Shown in pieces: positions 6,520-16,077 of a stretch of 64,000 bases of DNA. The stretch is from Pseudarthrobacter enclensis (GTDB lineage Bacteria; Actinomycetota; Actinomycetes; Actinomycetales; Micrococcaceae). The translations under genes were made by a program, and so were the position numbers. Within the stretch, counting starts at the first letter, position 1; each line of letters begins with the position of its first letter. Below the pieces are notes generated by a model. The model worked only from the letters and a program-made list of their open reading frames with translations, was not told the origin of the DNA and did no database searches. The stretch lies in assembly GCF_030811655.1 (NCBI RefSeq), contig NZ_JAUSRE010000002.1, forward strand, positions 62,001-126,000, given 5' to 3'.

Positions 6520-8721
6520 ATGAATCGCACAAAAGTCGCCAGGGAACGTGTTCCGTTCTGGCTTCGCTGGCTGGTACCGGTGGTCCTGGTGCTGACCTGG
6601 CTGGGACTCGCCGGGGTTGGCGGCCCCACGTTCGGGCGCCTGGAGGAGGTCTCATCCAATGACCAGGCGTCCTTCCTCCCCGCAAGCGCGGAGGCCACCG
6701 AGGCCCAGGACTGGCAGTCGAAGTTCCGGGACTCGGACGAGGTTCCCGGCATCATCGTCATCGAGAAGAACGAGGCTTTCACTCCCCAGCAGCTCGGGGA
6801 GCTGGCCAAGCTGAAGACCACCCTTGAAGACCTCAAGCTGGGCAGCACCGTGATTGGCCCGATACCGTCGAAGGACGCCAAGGCAGTCCAGTTCGTGGTT
6901 CCCATCGGGTCCTCGGGCGAGATCAAGGACGCAGTGAAGGAACTCCGCGACACCGTCACGGCGGCGGCCCCGGAGGGTGCCCGGACCTTCGTTACCGGGC
7001 CCGCCGGCCTGGCGGCGGACCTCACTGCAGCGTTCGGCGGCATTGACGGGATCCTCCTGCTCGTGGCACTCTCCGCGGTGTTCGTCATCCTCCTGATCGT
7101 CTACCGGTCCCTGCTGCTGCCCATCATGGTCCTGCTCACCTCGGTGTTCGCCCTCTGCGCCGCCATCCTGCTGGTGTTCGGCATGGCAAAGGCGGGCTGG
7201 ATCCAGCTCAACGGCCAAAGCCAGGGGATCCTCTCCATCCTGGTGATCGGCGCCGCCACGGACTACGCCCTCCTCTTCGTGGCGCGGTTCCGGGAGGCCC
7301 TCACCCACACCACCAACCGGACGGCAGCCGTCCTCACGGCCTGGAAGGCATCCTTCGAGCCAATCCTCGCGTCCGGGGCCACCGTGATCATCGCGCTGCT
7401 GTGCCTGCTCTTCTCCGACCTCAACTCCAACAAGGCCCTGGGCCCGGTTGCGGCCGCAGGCATCCTCTGTGCCCTGTTCGCCGCGCTGACCCTGCTGCCG
7501 GCCCTGATGGCACTGCTGGGCCGGGCCGCCTTCTGGCCCTTCCGGCCCAAGCTCCTTCCTGCGGACCAGCGCGAACCGGACCTGGTCACCGGCCTGGAAG
7601 GCCAAAAGGGCCTCTGGCGGGCTACGGGTTCCCTCGTGTCGCGGCGCCCCAGGACCATCTGGGTGGCCTCGGTCCTCCTGCTGCTGGTTGCCGCGGGCGG
7701 ACTGTTCCAGCTGAAAGCCAACGGCGTGCCGCAGACCGATGTCATCCTCACCGCCTCCAACGCAGTGGACGGCCAGGACGCGCTGGCCCGCCACTTCGAC
7801 GCCGGCAGCGGCAGCCCCGCCGTCGTGGTTGCGGACCAGGGCAAGGCGGCCGAGGTGCTGGACAAGGTGAAAGCGGACGGCGGCGTGGGCGACGCTTACC
7901 TGCTGGGGCGCGGCAGCGTGCCCGTCACCGGAGCCCCGGGCGCTCCCACCGCACCGGACGTCCGGGACGGAAAGGTCCTCATCAACGCCACGCTGAAGAA
8001 TGCCGCTGACTCGCTTGAGGCGGAGGAGACCATCAAGGCCGTGCGTGCCGAGGTGAAGGCCGTTGATCCCGGTGCCCTGGTGGGTGGCGTGACTGCTACG
8101 GCACTGGACACCAACACCACCGCCCAGCACGACCTGGTGGTCATCATCCCGGTGGTCCTGGTGGTGATCCTCTTCATCCTGATGCTGCTGCTGCGCTCCG
8201 TCGTGGCCCCGGTCCTGCTGGTGCTCTCGGTGGTGGTGTCCTACGCGGCCGCACTGGGAGTCTCGGCCTTCGTGTTCAACAACCTCTTCGGATTCCCGGG
8301 AGCCGACGCCACCGTTCCGCTCTTCGGCTTCGTCTTCCTGGTGGCCCTGGGCGTGGACTACAACATCTTCCTGATGAGCCGCGTCCGCGAGGAATCGCTC
8401 AAGCACGGCACCAGGCCCGGCATCCTGCGCGGCCTGGTGGTGACCGGCGGCGTGATCACCTCGGCCGGCGTAGTCCTGGCCGCCACGTTCGCTGCACTGG
8501 GTGTCATTCCCATCATGTTCCTGGTGCAGCTGGCCTTCATCGTGGCCTTCGGCGTCCTGCTGGATACGGTCCTGGTGCGCTCGCTGCTGGTGCCGGCCCT
8601 GGCATACGACATTGGCCCGAAGATCTGGTGGCCCAGCAAACTGGGCCGGACGGATGCCGGCAATGCCGTCCCCAGGCGGGAGCCCGGCGTCGAGCCCCTT
8701 GAAGAGGTTCCCAGCCGCTAG
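6520..8721 (+). CDS. MMPL-family RND exporter
   Basis: A 733-residue membrane transporter of the MMPL type, with two similar halves. Each half has one membrane segment, a large outside domain and a block of five segments. The proton-relay Asp-Tyr pairs are visible in the fourth segment of each half: GAATDYALLFVARFREA in the first and VALGVDYNIFLMSRVREE in the second. The start at 6520 has GGACGGAAGG just upstream. Actinobacterial MMPL proteins export lipids, siderophores or drugs. Divergent placement beside a MarR regulator suggests inducible efflux here rather than cell-wall lipid export, but that is inference. Confidence 0.9.
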   Translation: MNRTKVARERVPFWLRWLVPVVLVLTWLGLAGVGGPTFGRLEEVSSNDQASFLPASAEATEAQDWQSKFRDSDEVPGIIVIEKNEAFTPQQLGELAKLKTTLEDLKLGSTVIGPIPSKDAKAVQFVVPIGSSGEIKDAVKELRDTVTAAAPEGARTFVTGPAGLAADLTAAFGGIDGILLLVALSAVFVILLIVYRSLLLPIMVLLTSVFALCAAILLVFGMAKAGWIQLNGQSQGILSILVIGAATDYALLFVARFREALTHTTNRTAAVLTAWKASFEPILASGATVIIALLCLLFSDLNSNKALGPVAAAGILCALFAALTLLPALMALLGRAAFWPFRPKLLPADQREPDLVTGLEGQKGLWRATGSLVSRRPRTIWVASVLLLLVAAGGLFQLKANGVPQTDVILTASNAVDGQDALARHFDAGSGSPAVVVADQGKAAEVLDKVKADGGVGDAYLLGRGSVPVTGAPGAPTAPDVRDGKVLINATLKNAADSLEAEETIKAVRAEVKAVDPGALVGGVTATALDTNTTAQHDLVVIIPVVLVVILFILMLLLRSVVAPVLLVLSVVVSYAAALGVSAFVFNNLFGFPGADATVPLFGFVFLVALGVDYNIFLMSRVREESLKHGTRPGILRGLVVTGGVITSAGVVLAATFAALGVIPIMFLVQLAFIVAFGVLLDTVLVRSLLVPALAYDIGPKIWWPSKLGRTDAGNAVPRREPGVEPLEEVPSR

Positions 8722-8739
8722 GCCGGCCTTTGCCGGAGG

Positions 8740-9669
8740 CTAACCCTGTTGCCGCCACCATTCCACGGTGGCGGCAGCAGCCGTTTCCAATGGGGTGTGG
8801 CTGACGCCCAGCATTGCCTCGGACGCCGCTGAGTCCATGACGAACGGACGTTCAAACTGGTACAGCATCTCGGCGAGCTCCCGCGTATCCGCCGAGATGA
8901 GGGCCGCCGCCCGGAGCGTCCAGCCGGGGAGGACGCGAACCTTGGGGGCGGGCTGTCCCGCAGCGGCGGCGAAGGCGGATGCAAGTTCCTTCTGGGTGAT
9001 GGCAGGGCCCGTGGGTGCATGCCATACGGCGTTCCAGGCAGACGGACTGTCGGCCGCAGCGATCATGGCGCGGGCAAGGTCAGGAACGAACGTGAACGAG
9101 TGGGGCTGCCGGGAGCTTCCGACCACGCTGACGTTCTTCCCCGCCATGATGGGAGCCACCATGCGTTCGCCGCCGTGGGCCATCCGGACGCGGGGACCAA
9201 AGAAGTCGCCCGACACCACGCTCACCGTTGGCGTGGGTGAGGCCTCGCGGGCCTGCAGCAGCTCCGTCCGTACGCCGCGCTTGCCCCCGACTGCCCGGCG
9301 GGGGCTGTCCTCGGTCATCACGCGGTCCGGCTCGCTGTAGGAGTAGAGGCCTTCGGGAAAGACGACGACGGCGCCCGCCTCCCGGGCTGCCTTGAGTACC
9401 GCCTGCTCGGCGGCCGGGAGTTCGGCCCGCCAGGCCTGGGCGGTGTAGGCCGACCCGTGGATGCAGTGGAAGACCGCTTTCGCGCCGGCAAGGGCGCCCC
9501 CCACAACCGCCGGATCCATCGCATCCCCGCTGATCCGCTCGATCAGCGGGTGCTCCGGCCCACTTCCTGATCGCGTGAGGATGCGGACCTGGCGCCCCTG
9601 CTGCACCAGCTGCTTTGCGACCGTCCAGCCCACCGGGCCCGCGCCTGTCACCACATACATATCCGACAC
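8740..9669 (-). CDS. NmrA/SDR-type NAD(P)-dependent epimerase-like protein
   Basis: A 309-residue atypical short-chain dehydrogenase. The nucleotide-binding motif TGAGPVGWTVAKQL lies at the N-terminus and RILTRSGSG follows the second strand. The GTG at 9669 is preferred because AGGAG lies 6 nt upstream; an ATG three codons later is an alternative. The family (NAD-dependent epimerases and NmrA-like redox sensors) reduces or isomerises small molecules. The gene is divergent from a TetR regulator and shares operator-like palindromes with it, which suggests induction by its substrate. Confidence 0.8.
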   Translation of the reverse strand: MSDMYVVTGAGPVGWTVAKQLVQQGRQVRILTRSGSGPEHPLIERISGDAMDPAVVGGALAGAKAVFHCIHGSAYTAQAWRAELPAAEQAVLKAAREAGAVVVFPEGLYSYSEPDRVMTEDSPRRAVGGKRGVRTELLQAREASPTPTVSVVSGDFFGPRVRMAHGGERMVAPIMAGKNVSVVGSSRQPHSFTFVPDLARAMIAAADSPSAWNAVWHAPTGPAITQKELASAFAAAAGQPAPKVRVLPGWTLRAAALISADTRELAEMLYQFERPFVMDSAASEAMLGVSHTPLETAAAATVEWWRQQG

Positions 9670-9691
9670 TTTGGTCTCCTCTTGAGTTAGC

Positions 9692-9776
9692 GAGAGCACT
9701 GCTCTCTAGAGGCCAGCATGGAGCTGCCTGAAGGAAAAGTCAAGAGCGGTGCTCTCTTTTGGTGCTGTTGCTCTCT
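9692..9776. promoter_or_regulatory. Repeated TetR operators between the NmrA-like gene and tetR
   Basis: The motif AGAGC-N3-GCTCT occurs twice, at 9693-9705 (extended to 7-bp arms GAGAGCA-c-TGCTCTC at 9692-9706) and at 9743-9755. A third GCTCTCT half-site lies at 9770-9776. All fall in the gap between two divergent genes, one of which encodes a TetR repressor, so they are probably its binding sites. Confidence 0.6.
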
Positions 9777-9795
9777 TTCGTGGCATGCTGAAGCT

Positions 9796-10539
9796 GTGGA
9801 TGACATCGACAGCACTGCCGGCAAGTCCCGCCCGCTGACGCCGCGGCAGCGGGCAAGGGTGCAGACCGTGGCGGACATTGTCCGGCTGGGCCGGCAGCAC
9901 CTGGCCACTGACGGGGCGGCTGCGCTCTCCCTGCGCGCCGTGGCAAGGGACTTGGGGGTGGTGTCCTCCGCCGTCTACCGCTACGTGGAGAGCCGGGATG
10001 AACTGCTGACGCTTCTGCTCATCGATGCCTTCGATGAGCTGGGGGATGAGGTGGATGCGGCTGTGGGCGAGGCCCCGGAAGGGGATCACTTTGGCCGCTT
10101 CGCAGCGCTGGGCCGGGCGGTCCGGACGTGGGCCCTCCGGGAACCTGCCTGTTACTCACTCCTGTTCGGCAGCCCGGTTCCGGGCTACAACGCGCCGGCC
10201 GACCGCACCACCGCACCGGGCACCCGTGTCATTGTGAGCCTGATCGGCATCCTGGAGTCCGCCTCCAGGGCGGGATGTCTTGCGGCTGCGGGACCGTCCC
10301 CGCAATTGCCGCCCACGCTGGCAGGGAACCTGGCCGCCATCCGGAAGCAGTTCGGGTTGGCGATGCCGGAGGAGCTTGTGGCCCGTGGCGTCCTGGTGTG
10401 GAGTTCACTCTTCGGTGCGGTGAGCTTCGAGGTGTTCAACCAGTACGGGCCGGACACCTTCACGGCCCCGGCGGAGCTCTTCGAGCACCATCTTTCAGTC
10501 CTGGCCGGCGTCGCGGGCCTGCCGCCGGCGGTCGGCTGA
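9796..10539 (+). CDS. TetR/AcrR-family regulator
   Basis: About 247 residues from the GTG at 9796; the frame is open further upstream but would run through the operator repeats. The N-terminal helix-turn-helix reads LSLRAVARDLGVVSSAVYRYVESRDELLTLLLIDAFDELGD, typical of TetR proteins with the WHG-type C-terminal ligand domain. No strong ribosome binding site precedes the GTG, so the exact start is uncertain. It likely represses the divergent NmrA-like gene through the AGAGC-N3-GCTCT repeats. The ligand is unknown. Confidence 0.82.
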   Translation: MDDIDSTAGKSRPLTPRQRARVQTVADIVRLGRQHLATDGAAALSLRAVARDLGVVSSAVYRYVESRDELLTLLLIDAFDELGDEVDAAVGEAPEGDHFGRFAALGRAVRTWALREPACYSLLFGSPVPGYNAPADRTTAPGTRVIVSLIGILESASRAGCLAAAGPSPQLPPTLAGNLAAIRKQFGLAMPEELVARGVLVWSSLFGAVSFEVFNQYGPDTFTAPAELFEHHLSVLAGVAGLPPAVG

Positions 10540-10635
10540 GGCGGGGCCGTCGCAGCCCTGTTGGTGCGCCCGCTCCGTCGATAGACTGCCAAGTGCGCCC
10601 CCCAAGGACGCCGAGCCTCGAAGGAGAGATGCACC

Positions 10636-10932
10636 ATGACTGAGAATCCTGAAGTTGCCGCCGAGGTGCCCCGCAGGGCCAGCAGTGCACCGGGGCTGGA
10701 GGGTGAGGGCGGGCAGTATGTGGACGGCGACTATGGCGATGCCGGCACGATCAATGAGCCCGAACGGGGTGCCGCTGACGGTGAATACGAGGAAGGCGAC
10801 TACGGCGATGCCGGCTCGACCGGTGGCGCCCGCACCGAGCAAGCCATCCGCGAAGGGCTCACGGCAGGCCAGGTCCAGGCAACGGACGACGAGCGCGGCC
10901 CCCTGCACGGAGACCGCGGCACGGAGCGCTGA
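10636..10932 (+). CDS. Small hydrophilic repeat protein, function unknown
   Basis: A 98-residue acidic, glycine-rich protein without membrane segment or cysteine. Two copies of a 13-residue unit ending in GDYGDAGT/S stand 23 residues apart (26-38 and 49-61). GGAGAG lies 8 nt before the ATG, so it is very likely translated. The composition is that of a disordered or desiccation/stress-type protein. It sits just upstream of the dnaK operon but has its own space before it. I do not recognise a family and assign no function. Confidence 0.7.
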   Translation: MTENPEVAAEVPRRASSAPGLEGEGGQYVDGDYGDAGTINEPERGAADGEYEEGDYGDAGSTGGARTEQAIREGLTAGQVQATDDERGPLHGDRGTER

Positions 10933-11043
10933 GCACCTCCGCACAGCCGTTCTCCGAAAGCGAACCTGCCCGCCGCCGTCGAACTTTTGCGGCTGTGGCG
11001 GCGAAAATCCGCGGAACGTGAAGGCTGAATCTGTGCGTAGCCC

Positions 11044-13038
<1,995 letters not shown>

Positions 13039-13040
13039 CC

Positions 13041-13730
13041 ATGCCGCACCACGGTAACGAGGAAGAGCACAACTCATCCGCGAACCATGACGCCAATCAG
13101 GGCAACGGCCAGGAACCGGTCATCCGGGACAACCGCAAGGTTGACCCGGTGACCGGCCAGGCCCGGCACCCCGAGGGCGGCCAGTCCGCCCACGGGACCG
13201 GTTCCCCGGCGGATTCCGACGGCGACGCCCTGGCCCAGGCCGAGGAGATTCTCAACGGCGTGGACGTGCCGGCGGAGGACTCCGTGGCCCAGGGCGTCCC
13301 GGCCGGCTCCGGCAACGCCGAGGCGGCCGAACTGCGCAACGACCTCCTCCGCCTCCAGGCTGAGTACGTCAATTACCGCAAGCGCGTTGAACGCGACCGC
13401 GCCGTGGCAGGGGAAATGGCCGTCATCGGCGTCCTGAACTCCCTGCTCCCGGTCCTGGACGACGTCGACGCCGCCCGGCAGCACGGCGACCTCACCGACG
13501 GGCCCTTCGCCGCGATCGCCAACAAACTGGAGAACGCGCTGAAGACCTACGGCCTGGTCCGCATCAACGAGACCGGCGTGGAGTTCGATCCCACGATCCA
13601 CGAGGCCCTGATCCAGCAGCCCGGCGAAGACATCGAGGTTGACACCGTCAGCCAGGTCCTCCGCTCAGGCTACAAATCAGGAGAACGCGTCCTCCGCGCA
13701 GCCCAGGTCATCGTCGCGGTCCCTGCGTAG
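13041..13730 (+). CDS. grpE: Nucleotide exchange factor GrpE
   Basis: A 229-residue GrpE. A long acidic, glutamine- and asparagine-rich N-terminus (about residues 1-95) precedes the coiled coil ELRNDLLRLQAEYVNYRKRVERDR and the beta domain with the conserved ALIQQPGEDI and VLRSGYKSGERVLRAAQVIV. The ATG lies 2 nt after the dnaK stop, so translation is coupled. It releases ADP from DnaK. The 270 bp after it hold unusual palindromes, so grpE and dnaJ may not be expressed equally. Confidence 0.96.
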   Translation: MPHHGNEEEHNSSANHDANQGNGQEPVIRDNRKVDPVTGQARHPEGGQSAHGTGSPADSDGDALAQAEEILNGVDVPAEDSVAQGVPAGSGNAEAAELRNDLLRLQAEYVNYRKRVERDRAVAGEMAVIGVLNSLLPVLDDVDAARQHGDLTDGPFAAIANKLENALKTYGLVRINETGVEFDPTIHEALIQQPGEDIEVDTVSQVLRSGYKSGERVLRAAQVIVAVPA

Positions 13731-13748
13731 TCGGTCACCAGGCGCTAC

Positions 13749-13808
13749 GCCGGATATGGGGCGGTGCCCGCTTCGCGGTGCCCTCCACACCGCCGCCCCA
13801 TATCCGGC
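13749..13808 (+). repeat. 16-bp inverted repeat after grpE
   Basis: GCCGGATATGGGGCGG at 13749-13764 pairs perfectly with CCGCCCCATATCCGGC at 13793-13808, with a 28-nt loop. It begins 19 bp after the grpE stop and has no T-tract, so it is not a classical terminator. It may stabilise the upstream mRNA or attenuate transcription into dnaJ. Confidence 0.75.
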
Positions 13809-13859
13809 CTCCGCGCCAACGGTCACCTCGCCTAAGGTGAGGTAACCACGAAGCTCGCA

Positions 13860-13962
13860 GCGGTACAGGGGCCCCGGGAGTGGCATCGGGCCTGCCGGAG
13901 CGTGGTGGCTTGGTCCGTCAGGACCGAGCCACCACGCGTAGGGGCGGGGGCCCCTGTACCGC
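13860..13962 (+). repeat. Nested palindrome between grpE and dnaJ
   Basis: Outer 16-bp arms GCGGTACAGGGGCCCC (13860-13875) and its complement (13947-13962) enclose an inner hairpin at 13900-13937. The inner hairpin has an 11-bp stem, one wobble, another 5-bp stem and a GTCA loop. A weaker 9-bp inverted repeat (13821-13829 with 13839-13847, one mismatch) precedes it. The remainder of 13731-14000 has nothing else recognisable apart from the dnaJ ribosome binding site. Confidence 0.75.
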
Positions 13963-14000
13963 GGAGAGCTATTAGTTAAGAGACTTGAAAGGAAACGCCA

Positions 14001-14972
14001 TTGGCTAGCCAGGATTGGGTGGACAAGGACTTTTACAAGATCCTTGGTGTTGCCAAGGACGCTTCCGATGCCGATATCAAGAAGGCCTACCGGAAGCTGG
14101 CGCGGCAGCACCACCCTGATACGAACGCAGGAAACGCTGCTTCCGAGAAGAAGTTCAAGGACATCTCGGAGGCCTATTCGGTGCTCTCGGACCCCGATGA
14201 GCGCCAGCAGTATGACGCCATCCGGGCCATGGGCAGCGGTGCCCGCTTTGCCCCCGGCGGCGCCGGGGCCCCCAACGGCGGGTTCGAGGACATGTTCGGT
14301 GGCCTCTTCACCGGCAACACCGGACGTCACGCTGGTGGGTTCAACCCCGCCGGCGGCGGTATCCCGCCTGAGTTCGCCGACCTCTTTGGCGGATTCGGCG
14401 GGTCCCCCGGGTTCCAGCGCACGCCGCAGAAGGGCGCCGACCGGACCGCCTCCACCAGCATTTCCTTCGCCGGTTCCATCCGCGGCACCACCATCGGCCT
14501 GCGTGAACCCAGCGGCGAGGTCATTGACGTCCGTGTTCCCGCCGGCATCAAGGACGGCCAGAAGGTCCGCGTGCGCGGCAAGGGCCAGCCCGGTGCGGCC
14601 GGCAACGGTGACCTTGTGGTGTCCGTTTCCGTCCAGCCGCACGCCTTTTACACGCGCGACGGCGACAACCTGCGTATCCACGTTCCCGTCACCTTCCCGG
14701 AAGCTGCCTTGGGAGCGGACATCGAAGTTCCCACCATCGACGGCGACAAAGTGAAGGTGCGCGTGCCGGCGGGAACGCCGTCGGGCCGTACCCTGCGGGT
14801 GAAGGGCAAAGGCGTGAAGACCTCCAAGGGCACCGGCGACCTCCTGGTGACCATCGACGTCGCCGTCCCCAAGAACCTCAACAAGGACGCCGAAGCTGCG
14901 GTCAAGGCGTTCGCCGAAGCCACGGCGTCGGCGGACGTCCGCGAGGGCCTGGCAGCCAAGGCCCGGCTCTAG
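14001..14972 (+). CDS. dnaJ: J-protein of the dnaK operon, without zinc-finger domain
   Basis: A 323-residue co-chaperone starting with TTG at 14001 after GAAAGGAAA. The J domain (residues 1 to about 75) has YRKLARQHHPDTN with the HPD triad that triggers DnaK ATPase. A Gly/Phe-rich linker follows (about 78-150), and then two beta-barrel substrate domains with RVRGKGQPG and RVKGKGVKT. The four CxxCxGxG repeats of classical DnaJ are absent and the protein has no cysteine, so it is a type B (CbpA-like) J-protein. hspR follows after 15 nt. Confidence 0.93.
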   Translation: MASQDWVDKDFYKILGVAKDASDADIKKAYRKLARQHHPDTNAGNAASEKKFKDISEAYSVLSDPDERQQYDAIRAMGSGARFAPGGAGAPNGGFEDMFGGLFTGNTGRHAGGFNPAGGGIPPEFADLFGGFGGSPGFQRTPQKGADRTASTSISFAGSIRGTTIGLREPSGEVIDVRVPAGIKDGQKVRVRGKGQPGAAGNGDLVVSVSVQPHAFYTRDGDNLRIHVPVTFPEAALGADIEVPTIDGDKVKVRVPAGTPSGRTLRVKGKGVKTSKGTGDLLVTIDVAVPKNLNKDAEAAVKAFAEATASADVREGLAAKARL

Positions 14973-14987
14973 GGTCGGAGGTGAGCC

Positions 14988-15413
14988 GTGGACATCAGTG
15001 CTGACCAGCCGATCTTCGTGATCTCCGTGGCGGCCGAACTGGCGGACATGCACCCGCAGACCCTGCGGCAGTACGACAGGCTTGGCATCGTCAAGCCCAG
15101 CCGTGCGCCCGGCAAGTCCCGGCGCTACTCACAGCGTGACGTGAACATGCTGCGGGAAGTGCAGCGGCTGTCCCAGGAAGGCGTATCGCTGGAGGGGATC
15201 AAGCGCATCCTGGAGCTCGAAAACCAGGTGGCCGCCCTCCAAAGCCGCATCTCGGAACTCACCGAGGAACTCGGGCGGCGCCCCCGGTCCGTGGACTCCC
15301 GGATCTTCGCCGCCGGCGCAGCCGGTGACGTGGTGAGCCTGGCCCGGGGACAGCGGCCCCGTCCGCGGTCACAGGCCGTGGTGCTGTGGCGCCCCAGGGC
15401 GATCGGCCAGTAG
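14988..15413 (+). CDS. hspR: Heat-shock repressor HspR (MerR family)
   Basis: A 141-residue MerR-type regulator starting with GTG at 14988 after GGAGGTGAG. The winged helix reads VAAELADMHPQTLRQYDRLGIVKPSR...GKSRRYSQRDV, closely matching actinobacterial HspR, followed by a coiled coil (residues about 65-92) and a basic tail. HspR with DnaK as co-repressor binds HAIR sites, two of which flank the operon promoter. Loss of free DnaK on heat shock derepresses the operon. Confidence 0.95.
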   Translation: MDISADQPIFVISVAAELADMHPQTLRQYDRLGIVKPSRAPGKSRRYSQRDVNMLREVQRLSQEGVSLEGIKRILELENQVAALQSRISELTEELGRRPRSVDSRIFAAGAAGDVVSLARGQRPRPRSQAVVLWRPRAIGQ

Positions 15414-15500
15414 AACCCAGGCCAGTAGAAGCCCGGGACAGCAAGTACCGCTCTCCGGCAGCCGGGAAAATTAGAGTACCCACTACTCGTGTCCGGACGA

Positions 15501-15567
15501 ACCCCCGGAACTTGAATGGAACCATCGCCGGATCAGCGGCGGTGGTTCCACAAGTTCCGGGGGTTTT
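15501..15567 (+). terminator. Terminator of the dnaK operon
   Basis: A very long hairpin. Outer arms ACCCCCGGAACTTG (15501-15514) pair with 15551-15564, and inner arms 15517-15529 pair with 15538-15550 with one wobble. The stem is followed by TTTT. It lies 87 bp after the hspR stop. Confidence 0.85.
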
Positions 15568-15612
15568 CGTGCTTAAGGTTCTCAGCAAAGGTTTCAACCG
15601 CAAGGCCCGGCC

Positions 15613-16011
15613 ATGAGTCCGGGAATGCAGTCCGTGGCTGCCTTCAGCAGCTCAATGCCGGGCCAGATCCTGCTGGCCCTCGGGCAGACCATAGTGGTGG
15701 TGTGCGTCTGCTTCGACATGGTCCGTGAATTGTCCGTCCCGAGATCGCACCGCCGCTACGTGGCCAGCACCGTGTTCCGCACGCTGGCGATCCCGTCGGT
15801 CATGGCCAACGCCATGACGGTCTTCGTGGCCCTGGTGATGTCGTCCTGGGTGGATGTGGTGATGGGAATGTTCGTGCTGGTGGCCATTGTTTTCCGGTTC
15901 CACCACAACCAGGACGAGGACAACTGGTGGAAGGGCAAGGGCAAGAAGCTTGCCCGGTGGGCCCGCCGGCAGTTCGCCGGGCGCACGTCCACCGCCCCGG
16001 CCATGGGGTAG
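15613..16011 (+). CDS. Small membrane protein, function unknown
   Basis: A 132-residue protein with about three hydrophobic segments (near residues 18-36, 60-78 and 80-96) and a basic C-terminal tail with KWKGKGKK-like residues after FRFHHNQDEDNW. A start four codons later is also possible; no clear ribosome binding site decides. It follows the dnaK-operon terminator and ends before a strong hairpin, so it is probably a separate unit. I do not recognise a functional family. Confidence 0.65.
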   Translation: MSPGMQSVAAFSSSMPGQILLALGQTIVVVCVCFDMVRELSVPRSHRRYVASTVFRTLAIPSVMANAMTVFVALVMSSWVDVVMGMFVLVAIVFRFHHNQDEDNWWKGKGKKLARWARRQFAGRTSTAPAMG

Positions 16012-16027
16012 CCAGGACCAAAAGCCC

Positions 16028-16067
16028 GGGAGCCCCGCACGCCGGTTGGCATGCGGGGCTCCCGTTT
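16028..16067. terminator. Convergent terminator
   Basis: GGGAGCCCCGCA (16028-16039) pairs perfectly with TGCGGGGCTCCC (16052-16063), and TTT follows on the plus strand. It sits between the end of the small membrane protein and the end of the convergent aldehyde dehydrogenase gene and probably serves both. Confidence 0.8.
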
Positions 16068-16077
16068 CCAGGACCTC

